From Bradyrhizobium sp. CIAT3101 (GTDB taxonomy: Bacteria > Pseudomonadota > Alphaproteobacteria > Rhizobiales > Xanthobacteraceae), in NCBI RefSeq assembly GCF_029714945.1, contig NZ_CP121634.1, positions 5,477,001 through 5,541,000 on the forward strand: a stretch of 64,000 nucleotides of DNA, written 5' to 3'. Shown in pieces: positions 1 to 8,601 of this stretch; position 1 is the first letter of the stretch, and the number at the start of each line of letters is the position of its first letter. Made by a program: the position numbers and the translations under genes. Under the pieces are notes generated by a model. It was not told where the DNA came from, searched no databases, and worked only from the letters and a program-made list of their open reading frames with translations.

Positions 1-366
1 CTTCGACGACGGAATCAGCGCCGCCCCCTTGGTCAGGATCTTGCGCACCGGTGCGCCCATCTTGGGGTGGAGAATGGCGGCCGCATGTTCCAGCTCGCCG
101 TTCTCGCCGACGGCGGCGGCCTTGCCGTAGCTCTGCGCCTTCGCACCATCGATGCCGAGTGCGGCGACCGCGCGCTTCGCCAGGAGATCACCAAGCTCCT
201 CGCCGATCGCGATCAGCGGCGAAAGGTCCTCGACATATTTTCCGGCAAAGGGATTTTCGATCACGGCGATCGCGGCCGCGCGCCGGGTCGGCGGCGAGAC
301 CTGGCGGCCCATCTCCATCTGCGTCTCTTCGACGACGGTGACGATCTTGCGGATGATCGCGCTCAT
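1..366 (-). CDS. AA_synth (DUF1185) family protein, partial
   Basis: The frame opens with ATG (MSAIIRKIV) at 366 and runs without a stop off the left edge, so 122 N-terminal codons are visible and the C-terminus is missing. The residues IENPFAGKYVEDLSPLI and an AALGID segment resemble the amino acid synthesis (AA_synth, DUF1185) family, whose biochemical function is not established. An AGGGA Shine-Dalgarno element sits just upstream of the ATG. It is the third gene of a minus-strand unit behind 6-hydroxynicotinate reductase and a UPF0280 protein, with a gap of only 15 nt to the latter, so a role in the same N-heterocycle catabolic route is inferred from position only. Family assignment is fairly secure; function is not. 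Confidence 0.8.
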   Translation of the reverse strand, partial: MSAIIRKIVTVVEETQMEMGRQVSPPTRRAAAIAVIENPFAGKYVEDLSPLIAIGEELGDLLAKRAVAALGIDGAKAQSYGKAAAVGENGELEHAAAILHPKMGAPVRKILTKGAALIPSSK

Positions 367-381
367 GTTTCGCTTCCCTGT

Positions 382-1278
382 TCAGGCACAGACCGCGTTC
401 TCCAGCACAAGCGGGCGCGGTCGTTGCTCTTCTATATCCTTGGTTCCGATGACAAGCATATCACCACAAAGCCGCAGCACGGCCCCCTCGATCAGTCCGC
501 GATCGAATAATTGCCGTGCACATTCCGCGCCAGATTCCAGCGCCTTGGCGATCTCTTCTTGCGACAATTCACCGACATCGCGGGTGACGAGACGCGCACC
601 GAGATCGCTGTCGGGCTGAAGCTCGTTTGCGGGTTGGCGGATGATGGCGGGATGCCCGGGCAGATCGACGGCGTTGGCGATCACAGTCGCGGCTGCATCG
701 GCCTGCGAGGCCGTCGCCGCCAGCACGGTCACGGCATCGGCGATGCCGAGTGAGAAGCTGCGGCCGTGGCGTCCACTGGTCGCGATACCGCGCACCGGGT
801 CATCCGCATCGACCCTCATGGCGCGCATCACGCCGTCGCGGTCCGGCCGATCCATCAGCCCCACCGAAAAATGCTCGCCCTGACCGAGATGCAGGGCGAT
901 GTCGCCGCCATTGTTGACATAGACCCGGTCGAGCGACGCAGCGTCCAGCATCGCGCCGAGAATCTCTTCGGCCACGCTGCCCGCCACCGCGGCCATCGGC
1001 GTGATGAAGCCATCGGCGGCATAAGGCGCGACAGCGGCGTGCATGCGACGCGCGACCACGCCCTTCAGCGACGTCCGCCTCTCGGCAGCCGTCCGTAGCT
1101 CCGGCAGTTCCACGCAGAGCTCGTCGAGCAGACCGGTGAAGCGGCGCACTGCAGCCTCGTAAGCCGCGCGCACCTCGTGCTCGCGCCCCTTCGCCTCGAC
1201 GATCAGATCAATCGGTCCATCCTGCAAATGCAGCCGCCGGCCATCAGACAGCAATGCGATTTGCGGGAGCCGTGTCAT
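382..1278 (-). CDS. UPF0280 family protein
   Basis: A 298-residue soluble protein starting MTRLPQIALLSDGRRLHL. Glycine-rich segments (NNGGDIALHL, GIATSGRHGRSFSLGIADAVTVLA) match the UPF0280 family, which is structurally related to ApbE-type flavin transferases. Its start overlaps the stop of the upstream 6-hydroxynicotinate reductase by ATGA, which implies translational coupling. One inference is that it modifies or matures the reductase with flavin, but no FMN-transfer activity can be read from the sequence. The same gene order (reductase, UPF0280, AA_synth) recurs in bradyrhizobia as far as I recall. Length and motifs are intact. Confidence 0.82.
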   Translation of the reverse strand: MTRLPQIALLSDGRRLHLQDGPIDLIVEAKGREHEVRAAYEAAVRRFTGLLDELCVELPELRTAAERRTSLKGVVARRMHAAVAPYAADGFITPMAAVAGSVAEEILGAMLDAASLDRVYVNNGGDIALHLGQGEHFSVGLMDRPDRDGVMRAMRVDADDPVRGIATSGRHGRSFSLGIADAVTVLAATASQADAAATVIANAVDLPGHPAIIRQPANELQPDSDLGARLVTRDVGELSQEEIAKALESGAECARQLFDRGLIEGAVLRLCGDMLVIGTKDIEEQRPRPLVLENAVCA

Positions 1279-2750
1279 GCCCGCCGTCCCGGAATCGGGT
1301 TCTGCCAGGGCAACTGACGGACATCATCGCCGTCCCTCACCTCCGACAGTGGCTTCACGTAATCCATATGGCCGCCGAGCGCGGCATAGTCGGTCAATTT
1401 CATCGTGAATTCGATCGGCGCAACCAGCGCCGGCGTCGGCACATAACCGAATGCGCCTGCAGGCATCTGGGTCACGTCGACCATGTAGGTGATGCCGCCG
1501 CCAGGCCAGACATAGACCGGGGCGCCGCCGCTGGTGACGCGCGTCAGCGCGTCCTTCACCGAGCGCGTCAACCGCACCGGATTGTCGGTGACGCCGGCGC
1601 GCAACGAACCGCCGGCACCGGCCATGAACAGCACCGTGCACAGCGCCGGCTCGCAATTTTCCTGAATGCGCTCGACCGAGAATTTCAGGTCGGCGGGCAT
1701 CTCCGTCTCGACCGGCTTCAAGGCTTCGTCGAGCACATAGTAGGAGGAGTGCTCGCCGGTCGTGGACACCATCAGCATCGAGAGGCCGGGCTTGGCCTCC
1801 TTGACGTCGAACGGCCCGAGGATCGCCAGCGGATCGGAGATGTTGGTGCCGCCCCAGCCCGTGCCGGGATCGGCGACCTGGAAATAGCGGCCGGGCGTCG
1901 AGCGCCGCCCCTTCATCTTGATGCCGGTGTCGGCGATGTCGAGCAGCTTGCCGGCCTGATGCTCGCTGAGCACGCCGGTGATATGGTCGTCGACCACCAC
2001 GACTTCGTCGACCTTGCCGTGCCATTGCTTGGCGAACATGCCAATGGTCGCCGAGCCGCAGCCGACGCGCATGCGCTCTTCTTTGACGCCGTTGACGATC
2101 GGCGGCTGGCCGGCCTGCACCACCACGCTGGCGCCGCCGTCGATGGTGAGCTCCACCGCCTTGCAATTGGCGAGATCCATCAACGTGTCGCAGGTGACGC
2201 GGCCCTCCTTCTTGGAGCCGCCGGTCAGATGATGGACGCCGCCGAGCGACAACATCTGCGAGCCGTATTCGCTGGTGGTGACATGGCCGACCGCCTCGCC
2301 CTGCGCCCGCACGGTCGCGGTCTCCGGGCCGAGATAGCGGTCGGTGTCGATCTTCACCTTGATGCCGCAATAGGAGAAGATGCCCTCGGTGACGACGGTC
2401 ACCATGTCGACGCCGTCGACCTCGGACGAGACGATGAAGGGCGCCGGCTTGTAATCCGGATAGGTCGTGCCCGCGCCGATCGCGGTCACGAAGGTCGAGG
2501 GCTCATGGACGAGCTTGCCGTCCCAGTCTTCGGTGCGGCTGAACGGCACCAGCTTGCCGCCCTGCGACACCGTGCGTTCGAGAATGATGTGCGGATCGAC
2601 GCGGACAAGCTTGCCGTCGTGGTTGGCATAGCGGTCGCAGGCGCCCGCCGCGCCCGGCTTGATGTAGCACATCACCGGACAGGCATCGCAGCGGATCTTG
2701 TCGACGGCAGCGCTCGTTGTTTCCATCACCATGTCGAAGCCAGCAGACAT
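1275..2750 (-). CDS. 6-hydroxynicotinate reductase-like protein
   Basis: A protein of about 491 residues read from ATG at 2750 (MSAGFDMVMETTS). A longer open frame exists up to 3005, but that extension is Arg-rich, runs through the divergent promoter and overlaps the opposite gene, so I reject it. Near the N-terminus is a ferredoxin-like cysteine set C21-x2-C24-x3-C28-x9-C38 (CDACPVMCYIKPG), consistent with one [4Fe-4S] cluster. The remainder resembles 6-hydroxynicotinate reductase (EC 1.3.7.1), which reduces 6-hydroxynicotinate to 1,4,5,6-tetrahydro-6-oxonicotinate with ferredoxin-type electrons. It is the first gene of the minus-strand unit and is divergent from the molybdenum hydroxylase expected to make its substrate. 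A palindrome lies 7-27 bp upstream of the start. The substrate is inferred from family and context. Confidence 0.82.
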   Translation of the reverse strand: MSAGFDMVMETTSAAVDKIRCDACPVMCYIKPGAAGACDRYANHDGKLVRVDPHIILERTVSQGGKLVPFSRTEDWDGKLVHEPSTFVTAIGAGTTYPDYKPAPFIVSSEVDGVDMVTVVTEGIFSYCGIKVKIDTDRYLGPETATVRAQGEAVGHVTTSEYGSQMLSLGGVHHLTGGSKKEGRVTCDTLMDLANCKAVELTIDGGASVVVQAGQPPIVNGVKEERMRVGCGSATIGMFAKQWHGKVDEVVVVDDHITGVLSEHQAGKLLDIADTGIKMKGRRSTPGRYFQVADPGTGWGGTNISDPLAILGPFDVKEAKPGLSMLMVSTTGEHSSYYVLDEALKPVETEMPADLKFSVERIQENCEPALCTVLFMAGAGGSLRAGVTDNPVRLTRSVKDALTRVTSGGAPVYVWPGGGITYMVDVTQMPAGAFGYVPTPALVAPIEFTMKLTDYAALGGHMDYVKPLSEVRDGDDVRQLPWQNPIPGRRA

Positions 2751-2757
2751 TGCGGTT

Positions 2758-2777
2758 ATCATTCGTATACGAACGAT
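2758..2777. promoter_or_regulatory. Palindromic operator candidate, reductase side
   Basis: A 20-bp near-palindrome ATCATTCGTATACGAACGAT with 9 of 10 paired positions; its core TTCGTATACGAA is perfect. It lies immediately upstream of the minus-strand reductase start. The core fits the TNGT-N-ACNA pattern of GntR/FadR-type regulators. It shares the pattern RTTYGTRTACRAAY with the second palindrome at 2912-2927, which suggests a single regulator controls both arms. No such regulator gene is in the window. Confidence 0.55.
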
Positions 2778-2911
2778 GTTGCGCGCGGTCCTGATAGCTG
2801 TCAAGCGGCGCCGCGCGCGAAAAGCCGCGCCTGCCGAATAAAACCTCATTTGCCTCTCGGCTTTGTCCACAAAGCGGGCACTTGCGCTGCACTGCGGCAT
2901 GGCCGCTTGCA

Positions 2912-2927
2912 CGTTTGTGTACAAACG
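2912..2927. promoter_or_regulatory. Palindromic operator candidate, hydroxylase side
   Basis: The 16-bp site CGTTTGTGTACAAACG has perfect 6-bp arms (CGTTTG/CAAACG) around TGTA. It is centred about 73 bp upstream of the plus-strand hydroxylase small-subunit start and has the same RTTYGTRTACRAAY pattern as the site at 2758-2777. The two sites thus flank the divergent intergenic region, one per operon. Binding by a GntR-type repressor is inference. Confidence 0.5.
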
Positions 2928-2992
2928 GTATCGTCGCGACGTAGATTTCAAGCGATCTGGAATTTTTGCGATCGCAGGGTTTGGGAACGAGG

Positions 2993-3475
2993 ATGACGCA
3001 GGCACCGATCCGCCTCACCGTGAACGGCAGGATCCACGACGTCGCGGCGGAGCGCCAGACGCCGCTGCTCTATGTGCTGCGCAATGATCTCGGACTCAAC
3101 GGCCCGAAATACGGTTGCGGCCTGGGTGAATGCGGCACCTGTACTGTCCTGATCGACGGCACAGCCGCGCGCTCTTGCGTGATTCCGATCAGCGGCTGCG
3201 CCGGACGCGACATCGTGACGCTCGAAGGACTCGGCACGCGCGACAAGCCTGATGTCGTGCAGCAGGCCTTCATCGCCGAGCAGGCCGCGCAATGCGGCTA
3301 CTGCCTCAACGGCATGATCATGACCACCAAGGCGCTGCTTGCGATCAACCCGCAGCCGACCGAGCAGGAAGCGCTCGCCGCGCTGCGCTACAATCTCTGC
3401 CGCTGCGGCACCCATGTCGAAATCCTGCGCGCCGTGATGCGCGCATCGGGCCAGCTCGCCGAGGCCCGTGATTGA
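2993..3475 (+). CDS. nicA: Nicotinate dehydrogenase-type [2Fe-2S] subunit
   Basis: A 160-residue electron-transfer subunit of the xanthine dehydrogenase family, read from ATG at 2993 (MTQAPIRLTVNG) after a weak GAGG. It has the plant-type [2Fe-2S] set C42, C47, C50, C62 (CGLGECGTC...C) and the second-cluster set C101, C104, C136, C138 (CGYC...CRC), so both clusters are intact. It passes electrons from the molybdenum subunit encoded next; the two genes overlap at TGATG. The pair matches the architecture of Pseudomonas NicAB, which hydroxylates nicotinate at C6. Related two-subunit enzymes act on isoquinoline and aldehydes; nicotinate is preferred because of the divergent 6-hydroxynicotinate reductase gene. 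Confidence 0.85.
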   Translation: MTQAPIRLTVNGRIHDVAAERQTPLLYVLRNDLGLNGPKYGCGLGECGTCTVLIDGTAARSCVIPISGCAGRDIVTLEGLGTRDKPDVVQQAFIAEQAAQCGYCLNGMIMTTKALLAINPQPTEQEALAALRYNLCRCGTHVEILRAVMRASGQLAEARD

Positions 3476-6400
3476 TGTCCTCCCCGCATCCGAACGGAGC
3501 TGAGCGCGGCTCGCTCGTCGTCGTCCGCACGGTGGACGAGGTCACATCAGAAACCTTCGTCCGCATTACCGCCGATGGATCGGTCACGGCCTATAATGGC
3601 CATGTCGATCTCGGCACCGGCATCCGCACCGCGCTCGGGCAGATCGTCGCCGAAGAGCTCGACGTGTCCTTTGCGCGCGTCGTCGTGGTTCTCGGCGACA
3701 CGGCTGTGGTGCCGAACCAGGGCGCGACGATTGCGAGCGAGACCATCCAGATCACGGCCGTTCCCTTGCGCAAGGCCGCGGCACAAGCGCGGCACTTCTT
3801 GATCGCGCGCGCGGCCGAACGGCTGGAGCTGCCGGTCGAAGAGCTGACGATCGAGGACGGCCTCGTCCGCGGCCATAATCGCAGCGTCAGCTACGGCGAA
3901 CTGATCGGCGGCGAAACCGTTCGCCTCGAGCTTGCCGATGATGTCACCGTCAAGGCGGTCGCCGATTACGCCATCGTCGGCCGATCGATGCCGCGCGTCG
4001 ACCTTCCTGCCAAGGCGACGGGTGAGCTGACCTTCGTGCACGACATTCGCCTGCCAGGCATGCTGCACGGCCGCGTGGTGCGGCCGCCCTATTCCGGCGT
4101 CGATGCCGGCCCCTTCGTCGGCACCAGCCTGATCGCGGTCGACGAGTCCTCGGTGCGCGATATCCCCGGTCTCGTCGCCGTCGTGCGGATCGGCGATTTC
4201 GTCGGCGTCGTCGCCGAGCGCGAGGAGAACGCGATTCGCGCGGCCGAGCGGCTCGCGGTGAGCTGGAAGCCGACGCCTGAGCTCGCCGATCTCGCCGATG
4301 TCGAGACCGCGCTGCGCGCCCATCCGTCGACGCCGCGCACGCTGATCGACAAGGGCGACGTCGATGCGGCGATCGCCGGCGCTGCCAAGCCGATGCCGCG
4401 CACTTACGTCTGGCCGTATCAGATGCACGCCTCGATCGGTCCGTCCTGCGCGGTCGCCGACTTCCAGGACGGCAATGTCCGGGTCTGGTCCGGCACGCAG
4501 AACCCGCACGTGCTGCGCGCCGATCTCGCGCTGCTGATCGAACGTCCCGAGAGCGAGGTCGAGGTGATCCGGCTCGAGGCCGCCGGCTGCTATGGCCGCA
4601 ACTGCGCGGACGACGTCACCGCCGACGCACTGCTGCTGTCGCGTGCCGTCGGCCGCCCCGTGCGCGTGCAGCTGACGCGCGAGCAGGAGCACGCCTGGGA
4701 GCCGAAGGGCACCGCACAGCTCATCGACGTCAATGGCGGCCTCGACGCTCAAGGCGGCATCGCCGGTTACGATCTCGCCACGCGCTATCCCTCGAACGCG
4801 GCACCGACGCTCGCGCTGCTGCTGACGGGACGAATTCCATCCGAGCCCACCGTGCTCCAGATGGGCGATCGCACCGCGATCCCGCCTTACGACTACGACC
4901 ACATGCGCGTCGTCGCCCACGACATGGCGCCGATCGTGCGCGCGTCATGGTTCCGCGGTGTCTCGGCGCTGCCGAACACCTTTGCGCATGAATCCTATAT
5001 CGACGAGGCCGCGACCGAGGCCGGCGTCGATCCCATCGAGTATCGGCTGCGTTACCTGAAGGACCAGCGCGCGGTCGATCTCGTCAACGCGGTGGCCGAA
5101 CGCGCCGGCTGGACGCCGCGTCCGGTGCGCGAGGAGAAGGACGGCGATATCGTCCACGGCCGCGGCTTTGCCTATGCGCTCTATGTCCACAGCAAGTTTC
5201 CCGGCTATGGCGCGGCGTGGTCGGCCTGGGTCGCCGACGTCGCGGTGAACAAGTCCACCGGCGACGTCAGCGTCACCCGCGTCGTCGCGGGACAGGATTC
5301 CGGCCTGATGATCAATCCGGACGGCGTGCGCCACCAGATCCACGGCAACGTCATCCAGTCCACCAGCCGCGCGCTGATGGAGGAGGTCTCGTTCGAGCGC
5401 GGCGCAGTGGCGGCGCGCGAATGGGGCGCCTATCCGATCATCCCCTTCCCCGACGTGCCGAAGATCGACGTGCTGATGCTGCCGCGACAGGACCAGCCAC
5501 CGCTCGGCGTCGGCGAGTCGGCCTCGGTGCCGAGCGCGGCGGCGATCGCGAACGCGATCTTCGATGCAACCGGCGTGCGCTTTCGCGAGCCGCCGTTCAC
5601 GCCGGAGCGCATCCTGAAGGGGTTGCACGGTGAGGCGTCGCCCACACCTCAGGCCCTGCCCGCGCCCACCACGGCGCCAAAACCGTCGCGCATCCGGGAG
5701 AATCCCTTCGCCAAGCGCGCCGGAATTTTCGCGACGATCGCGGCCGTCTGCACCGCCGCAATCGGCATCGGCACGGCGCTGCTGCCAGGGCGGGCCATCG
5801 CGCCGATCGCGCGGCCCGATGCATCGGTCTATTCCGCCGCGACGATCGCCCGCGGTCAGCAGCTCGCAGCGCTCGGCAATTGCGCGGAATGCCACACCAG
5901 CCTCGGCGGCGTGCTCAACGCCGGCGGCCGCGCGCTTCCGACGCCGTTCGGCACCATCTACAGCACCAACATCACGCCCGACGTCGAGACCGGCATCGGC
6001 GACTGGTCCTATCACGCCTTCGAGCGCGCGATGCGCGAGGGGCTGCATCGCGACGGACGGCAACTCTATCCCGCCTTCCCGTACACGCACTTTTCGAAGA
6101 CTGATGATGCCGACATGCAGGCGCTCTACGCCTATCTGATGGCGCAGCCCTCGGTGCGCGCAACGGCCCCTGCGAACACGCTCACCTTCCCGTTCAACCT
6201 TCGTCCGCTGCTCGCGGGCTGGAATGCGCTGTTCCACCAGACCAAGGCGTTCAAGCCCGACCCCGCCAAGTCGGAGGCCTGGAATCGCGGCGCCTATCTG
6301 GTCGAGAGCCTCGGCCATTGCAGCGCCTGCCATTCGCCGCGCAATGCGCTTGGCGCCGAGCAGCGCCGGGCCTATCTCGCCGGCGGCTTTGCCGAGGGCT

Positions 6401-6990
6401 GGGAGGCGCCGCCGCTGACATCGCTATCGCAGGCACCAATCCCCTGGAGCGAGGACGAGCTGTTCGCCTATTTGCGCACGGGACATTCGCGTTATCACGG
6501 CGTCGCTGCCGGCCCGATGGCGCCGATCGTCAGGGATCTCAAAGCGCTGCCCGATCCCGACATCCGCGCGATGGCGGTCTATCTCGGCTCGTTCAACGAC
6601 ATCGCGGCGGACGCGCCCGCGCTTGCGGCGAAGCTGGAGAGCACAACGCAAGTCACCGTCGCGTCCTCGACCGGCGCGCGGCTCTATCAGGGCGCCTGCG
6701 CGGTCTGCCACGAGGTCGGCGGCCTGCCGCTGTTCGGCAGCCGTCCCTCGCTCGCGCTCAACAGCAATCTGCACGGCACGACGCCGGACAATCTCGTGCA
6801 GGTGATCCTGCATGGCATCGCCGAGCCCGCCTCCAGCGATCTCGGCTACATGCCCGCGTTCAAGAACAGCATGAGCGACGCGCAGGTCGAGGCGCTCGTC
6901 GGCTTCCTGCGCGGGCAGTTTGCGCCGGACAAGCCGGCCTGGACCGGCGTCCGCGAGACGATCGCACGCGTGCGGGCGTCGGCGCATTAA
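3475..6990 (+). CDS. nicB: Molybdopterin hydroxylase subunit fused to cytochrome c domains
   Basis: A 1171-residue fusion. Residues to about 735 form the molybdopterin-binding large subunit of the xanthine dehydrogenase family: a hammerhead-type segment near 165-270 (VGRSMPRVDLPAKATGE) and cofactor-binding regions with GVGESASVPSAAAIANAI near the end. A single hydrophobic stretch around 747-770 could anchor it to the membrane. Three cytochrome c domains follow with haem sites CAECH (Cys803), CSACH (Cys949) and CAVCH (Cys1075). This is the layout of NicB, which sends electrons from nicotinate hydroxylation to the respiratory chain instead of NAD. I chose ATG at 3475, overlapping the preceding TGA; a TTG one codon earlier is possible. 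No NicC-type monooxygenase is in the window. Confidence 0.87.
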   Translation: MSSPHPNGAERGSLVVVRTVDEVTSETFVRITADGSVTAYNGHVDLGTGIRTALGQIVAEELDVSFARVVVVLGDTAVVPNQGATIASETIQITAVPLRKAAAQARHFLIARAAERLELPVEELTIEDGLVRGHNRSVSYGELIGGETVRLELADDVTVKAVADYAIVGRSMPRVDLPAKATGELTFVHDIRLPGMLHGRVVRPPYSGVDAGPFVGTSLIAVDESSVRDIPGLVAVVRIGDFVGVVAEREENAIRAAERLAVSWKPTPELADLADVETALRAHPSTPRTLIDKGDVDAAIAGAAKPMPRTYVWPYQMHASIGPSCAVADFQDGNVRVWSGTQNPHVLRADLALLIERPESEVEVIRLEAAGCYGRNCADDVTADALLLSRAVGRPVRVQLTREQEHAWEPKGTAQLIDVNGGLDAQGGIAGYDLATRYPSNAAPTLALLLTGRIPSEPTVLQMGDRTAIPPYDYDHMRVVAHDMAPIVRASWFRGVSALPNTFAHESYIDEAATEAGVDPIEYRLRYLKDQRAVDLVNAVAERAGWTPRPVREEKDGDIVHGRGFAYALYVHSKFPGYGAAWSAWVADVAVNKSTGDVSVTRVVAGQDSGLMINPDGVRHQIHGNVIQSTSRALMEEVSFERGAVAAREWGAYPIIPFPDVPKIDVLMLPRQDQPPLGVGESASVPSAAAIANAIFDATGVRFREPPFTPERILKGLHGEASPTPQALPAPTTAPKPSRIRENPFAKRAGIFATIAAVCTAAIGIGTALLPGRAIAPIARPDASVYSAATIARGQQLAALGNCAECHTSLGGVLNAGGRALPTPFGTIYSTNITPDVETGIGDWSYHAFERAMREGLHRDGRQLYPAFPYTHFSKTDDADMQALYAYLMAQPSVRATAPANTLTFPFNLRPLLAGWNALFHQTKAFKPDPAKSEAWNRGAYLVESLGHCSACHSPRNALGAEQRRAYLAGGFAEGWEAPPLTSLSQAPIPWSEDELFAYLRTGHSRYHGVAAGPMAPIVRDLKALPDPDIRAMAVYLGSFNDIAADAPALAAKLESTTQVTVASSTGARLYQGACAVCHEVGGLPLFGSRPSLALNSNLHGTTPDNLVQVILHGIAEPASSDLGYMPAFKNSMSDAQVEALVGFLRGQFAPDKPAWTGVRETIARVRASAH

Positions 6991-7023
6991 AGCAGAAGGC
7001 GGTGGCTGGAAGCTCGCCCGTGG

Positions 7024-7158
7024 CCATCCTTCGAGACGCCCGCCTGCGGCGGGCCCTCAGGATGAGGGGCGGAGTGCGTAGCGGCAGTTCTACAAGACAA
7101 AGCTGCCCGTTAGCCTCATCCTGAGGAGGCTGCGAAGCAGCCATCTCGAAGGACGAGG
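7024..7158. repeat. Inverted pair of intergenic palindromic repeats
   Basis: Two copies of a roughly 45-bp element face each other: one at 7024-7067 (CATCCTTCGAGACGCCCG...CTCAGGATGAGG) and the other at 7114-7158 (CCTCATCCTGAGGAGG...CTCGAAGGACGAGG). Each copy holds an internal hairpin (for example CCCGCCTGCGGCGGG). The same element occurs as another inverted pair near 20132-20234. It lies between convergent genes, so it may also act as a bidirectional terminator. This is a non-coding chromosomal repeat rather than an IS element. Confidence 0.8.
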
Positions 7159-7195
7159 CGCTTGCTCAGAGCCCGCCTGGCGCACATGCTTTAGC

Positions 7196-8164
7196 TCACC
7201 CGTGCTTCTTCGCGTCCACCGGCGGCGTGCCGTGGGTGTGGAAGGATTCGATGGTCTTCAACCCCCAGGCCTGGCCCTTCTTGCGCTCTTCTTCCGTCCA
7301 CACGATCGGCTTCCAGTCCGGCGCGAGGATGAGGCGGGCGCCGGCATTGGCGACTTCGACGCGGTTGCCGCCGGGCTCGTAGACATAGAGGAAGAAGGTC
7401 TGCTGGATCGCGTGCTTGTGCGGGCCGGTCTCGATGTGCACCCCGTTCTCCAGGAAGATGTCTGCAGCGCGGAGAATCTCCTCGCGGCTGTCGAGCGCGT
7501 AGGTGACGTGGTGGAAACGGCCTCGCGTGCCGGAATGGTCGAGCGAATAGGCGAAGTCGTAGCTCTTGTTCGACATCGTCAGCCACATCGCAGCTTCGCG
7601 GCCGTCATTGAGCACGATCTGCTCGGTGAGGCGGCAACCGAGATAATTCTCGAAGAATTCGCGGTTGGCCTTGATGTCGACGGCGAGGCAGTTGAGGTGG
7701 TCGAGACGGCGAACATTGACGCCGCGCGCGGGAAAACGCTGTGCCTGGTTCTTGAGCGCAGGCTTCAGCTCCGGCGGTGCCTGATACCATTCGGTCTCGT
7801 AATAGAGCTCGACGATGTGGCCATCGGGGTCGCGGCAGCGGAAGGTCGGCCCCTGCCCCATGTCGCCGTCGATCCAGCCGATGTCGAAGCCCGAGCCCTT
7901 CAACGCGGCGACACGGCGCTCCAGCGCCTGCTGGCTGCGCGCGCGCAACGCCATGTGCTCCATGCCCGAGGTCTTCGACGCCGTCAGCTTGAGCGAATAG
8001 CGCTCGTAATCGTCCCAGCCGCGCAGGTAGACGGACTCGCCCTTCTGCCCGCTGACAGTCATGCCCATGACATCGACGAAGAATTTCAGGCTCTCGTCGG
8101 GCTTCGGCGTCAGCAGTTCCATGTGGCCGAGATGGGCGAGATCGAGGATCGGTTCGGGCTGCAT
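7196..8164 (-). CDS. Extradiol catechol 2,3-dioxygenase (VOC superfamily)
   Basis: A 322-residue two-domain type I extradiol dioxygenase. The metal triad is visible as His156 (RLDHLNCLAVD), His218 or His219 (RFHHVTYALD) and Glu270 (GNRVEVANAG), matching the 2-His-1-Glu Fe(II) site of catechol 2,3-dioxygenases. The N-terminal domain is the non-catalytic vicinal-oxygen-chelate repeat (LGHMELLTP, RDPDGHIVELYYE). A strong GGAGGA ribosome site lies before the ATG at 8164. It would cleave a catecholic ring next to the hydroxyls; the exact catechol cannot be told. No hydrolase, dehydrogenase or ferredoxin of a meta-cleavage operon is adjacent, so it appears as a single gene. A 22-bp palindrome lies 104-125 bp upstream. 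Confidence 0.88.
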   Translation of the reverse strand: MQPEPILDLAHLGHMELLTPKPDESLKFFVDVMGMTVSGQKGESVYLRGWDDYERYSLKLTASKTSGMEHMALRARSQQALERRVAALKGSGFDIGWIDGDMGQGPTFRCRDPDGHIVELYYETEWYQAPPELKPALKNQAQRFPARGVNVRRLDHLNCLAVDIKANREFFENYLGCRLTEQIVLNDGREAAMWLTMSNKSYDFAYSLDHSGTRGRFHHVTYALDSREEILRAADIFLENGVHIETGPHKHAIQQTFFLYVYEPGGNRVEVANAGARLILAPDWKPIVWTEEERKKGQAWGLKTIESFHTHGTPPVDAKKHG

Positions 8165-8601
8165 GGGCTTCCTCCAGAAGCGTGGCGATCCGGTTCACGG
8201 GCATCGCGCAATCGGGCGCAGGGCGCAATCTTGATGGGTGCGCCCGGACGGCACTCGGCCACGGGCTCATTTGTACTAATGTACAAATGATTAGGTCCCG
8301 TCAACAAATCAACGCATGGCCCCTGCGGCTTGGACCTCGTTCCCATCGATGAACGGCGGTCCCCCGAACGGCCGACGGACTGCCCGAATGGTAAAATCTT
8401 CCTTAATCGAATTTGGTCGCAAGAGCCCAACAAAGCAGCATTTTCCGGCCGATTCCGTGCCCAAGTATGCATTGGGTACAATCCAGCCTGCCGAATTTCG
8501 GCACATTTAACGAAGCTGCCGCGCCTGCCGTTTAACCGTTTGTGCAGCCCCACCTCGCATAGTCAGGGGCAAACTCCTCGGACTTTCCAGGTTCATCCAT
8601 C
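8165..8601. other. Intergenic region between divergent genes
   Basis: A 437-nt gap between the dioxygenase (minus) and the HerA-like gene (plus). Apart from the palindrome at 8268-8289 I see no convincing gene: the short open frames in both directions lack ribosome sites and recognisable composition. The stretch around 8390-8420 is locally AT-richer and may hold a promoter, but no clear -35/-10 pair can be assigned. Confidence 0.5.
8268..8289. promoter_or_regulatory. 22-bp palindrome upstream of dioxygenase
   Basis: CATTTGTAC-TAAT-GTACAAATG has two perfect 9-bp arms around a 4-bp centre, and lies upstream of the minus-strand dioxygenase start. It looks like a dimeric repressor operator. Its right half GTACAAA matches the right half of the site at 2912-2927, but the spacing between half-sites differs by 6 bp, so a shared regulator is only a possibility. 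Confidence 0.6.

Noticed and set aside
1254..2996. Long plus-strand open frame (about 580 codons) opposite the reductase
   Set aside because: It is Arg/His-rich with no recognisable domain and lies exactly antisense to a gene with clear motifs; high GC makes such shadow frames common.
2751..3005. N-terminal extension of 6-hydroxynicotinate reductase by 85 residues
   Set aside because: It would cover the divergent promoter, both palindrome sites and the start of the opposite gene, and has an Arg-rich non-family sequence.
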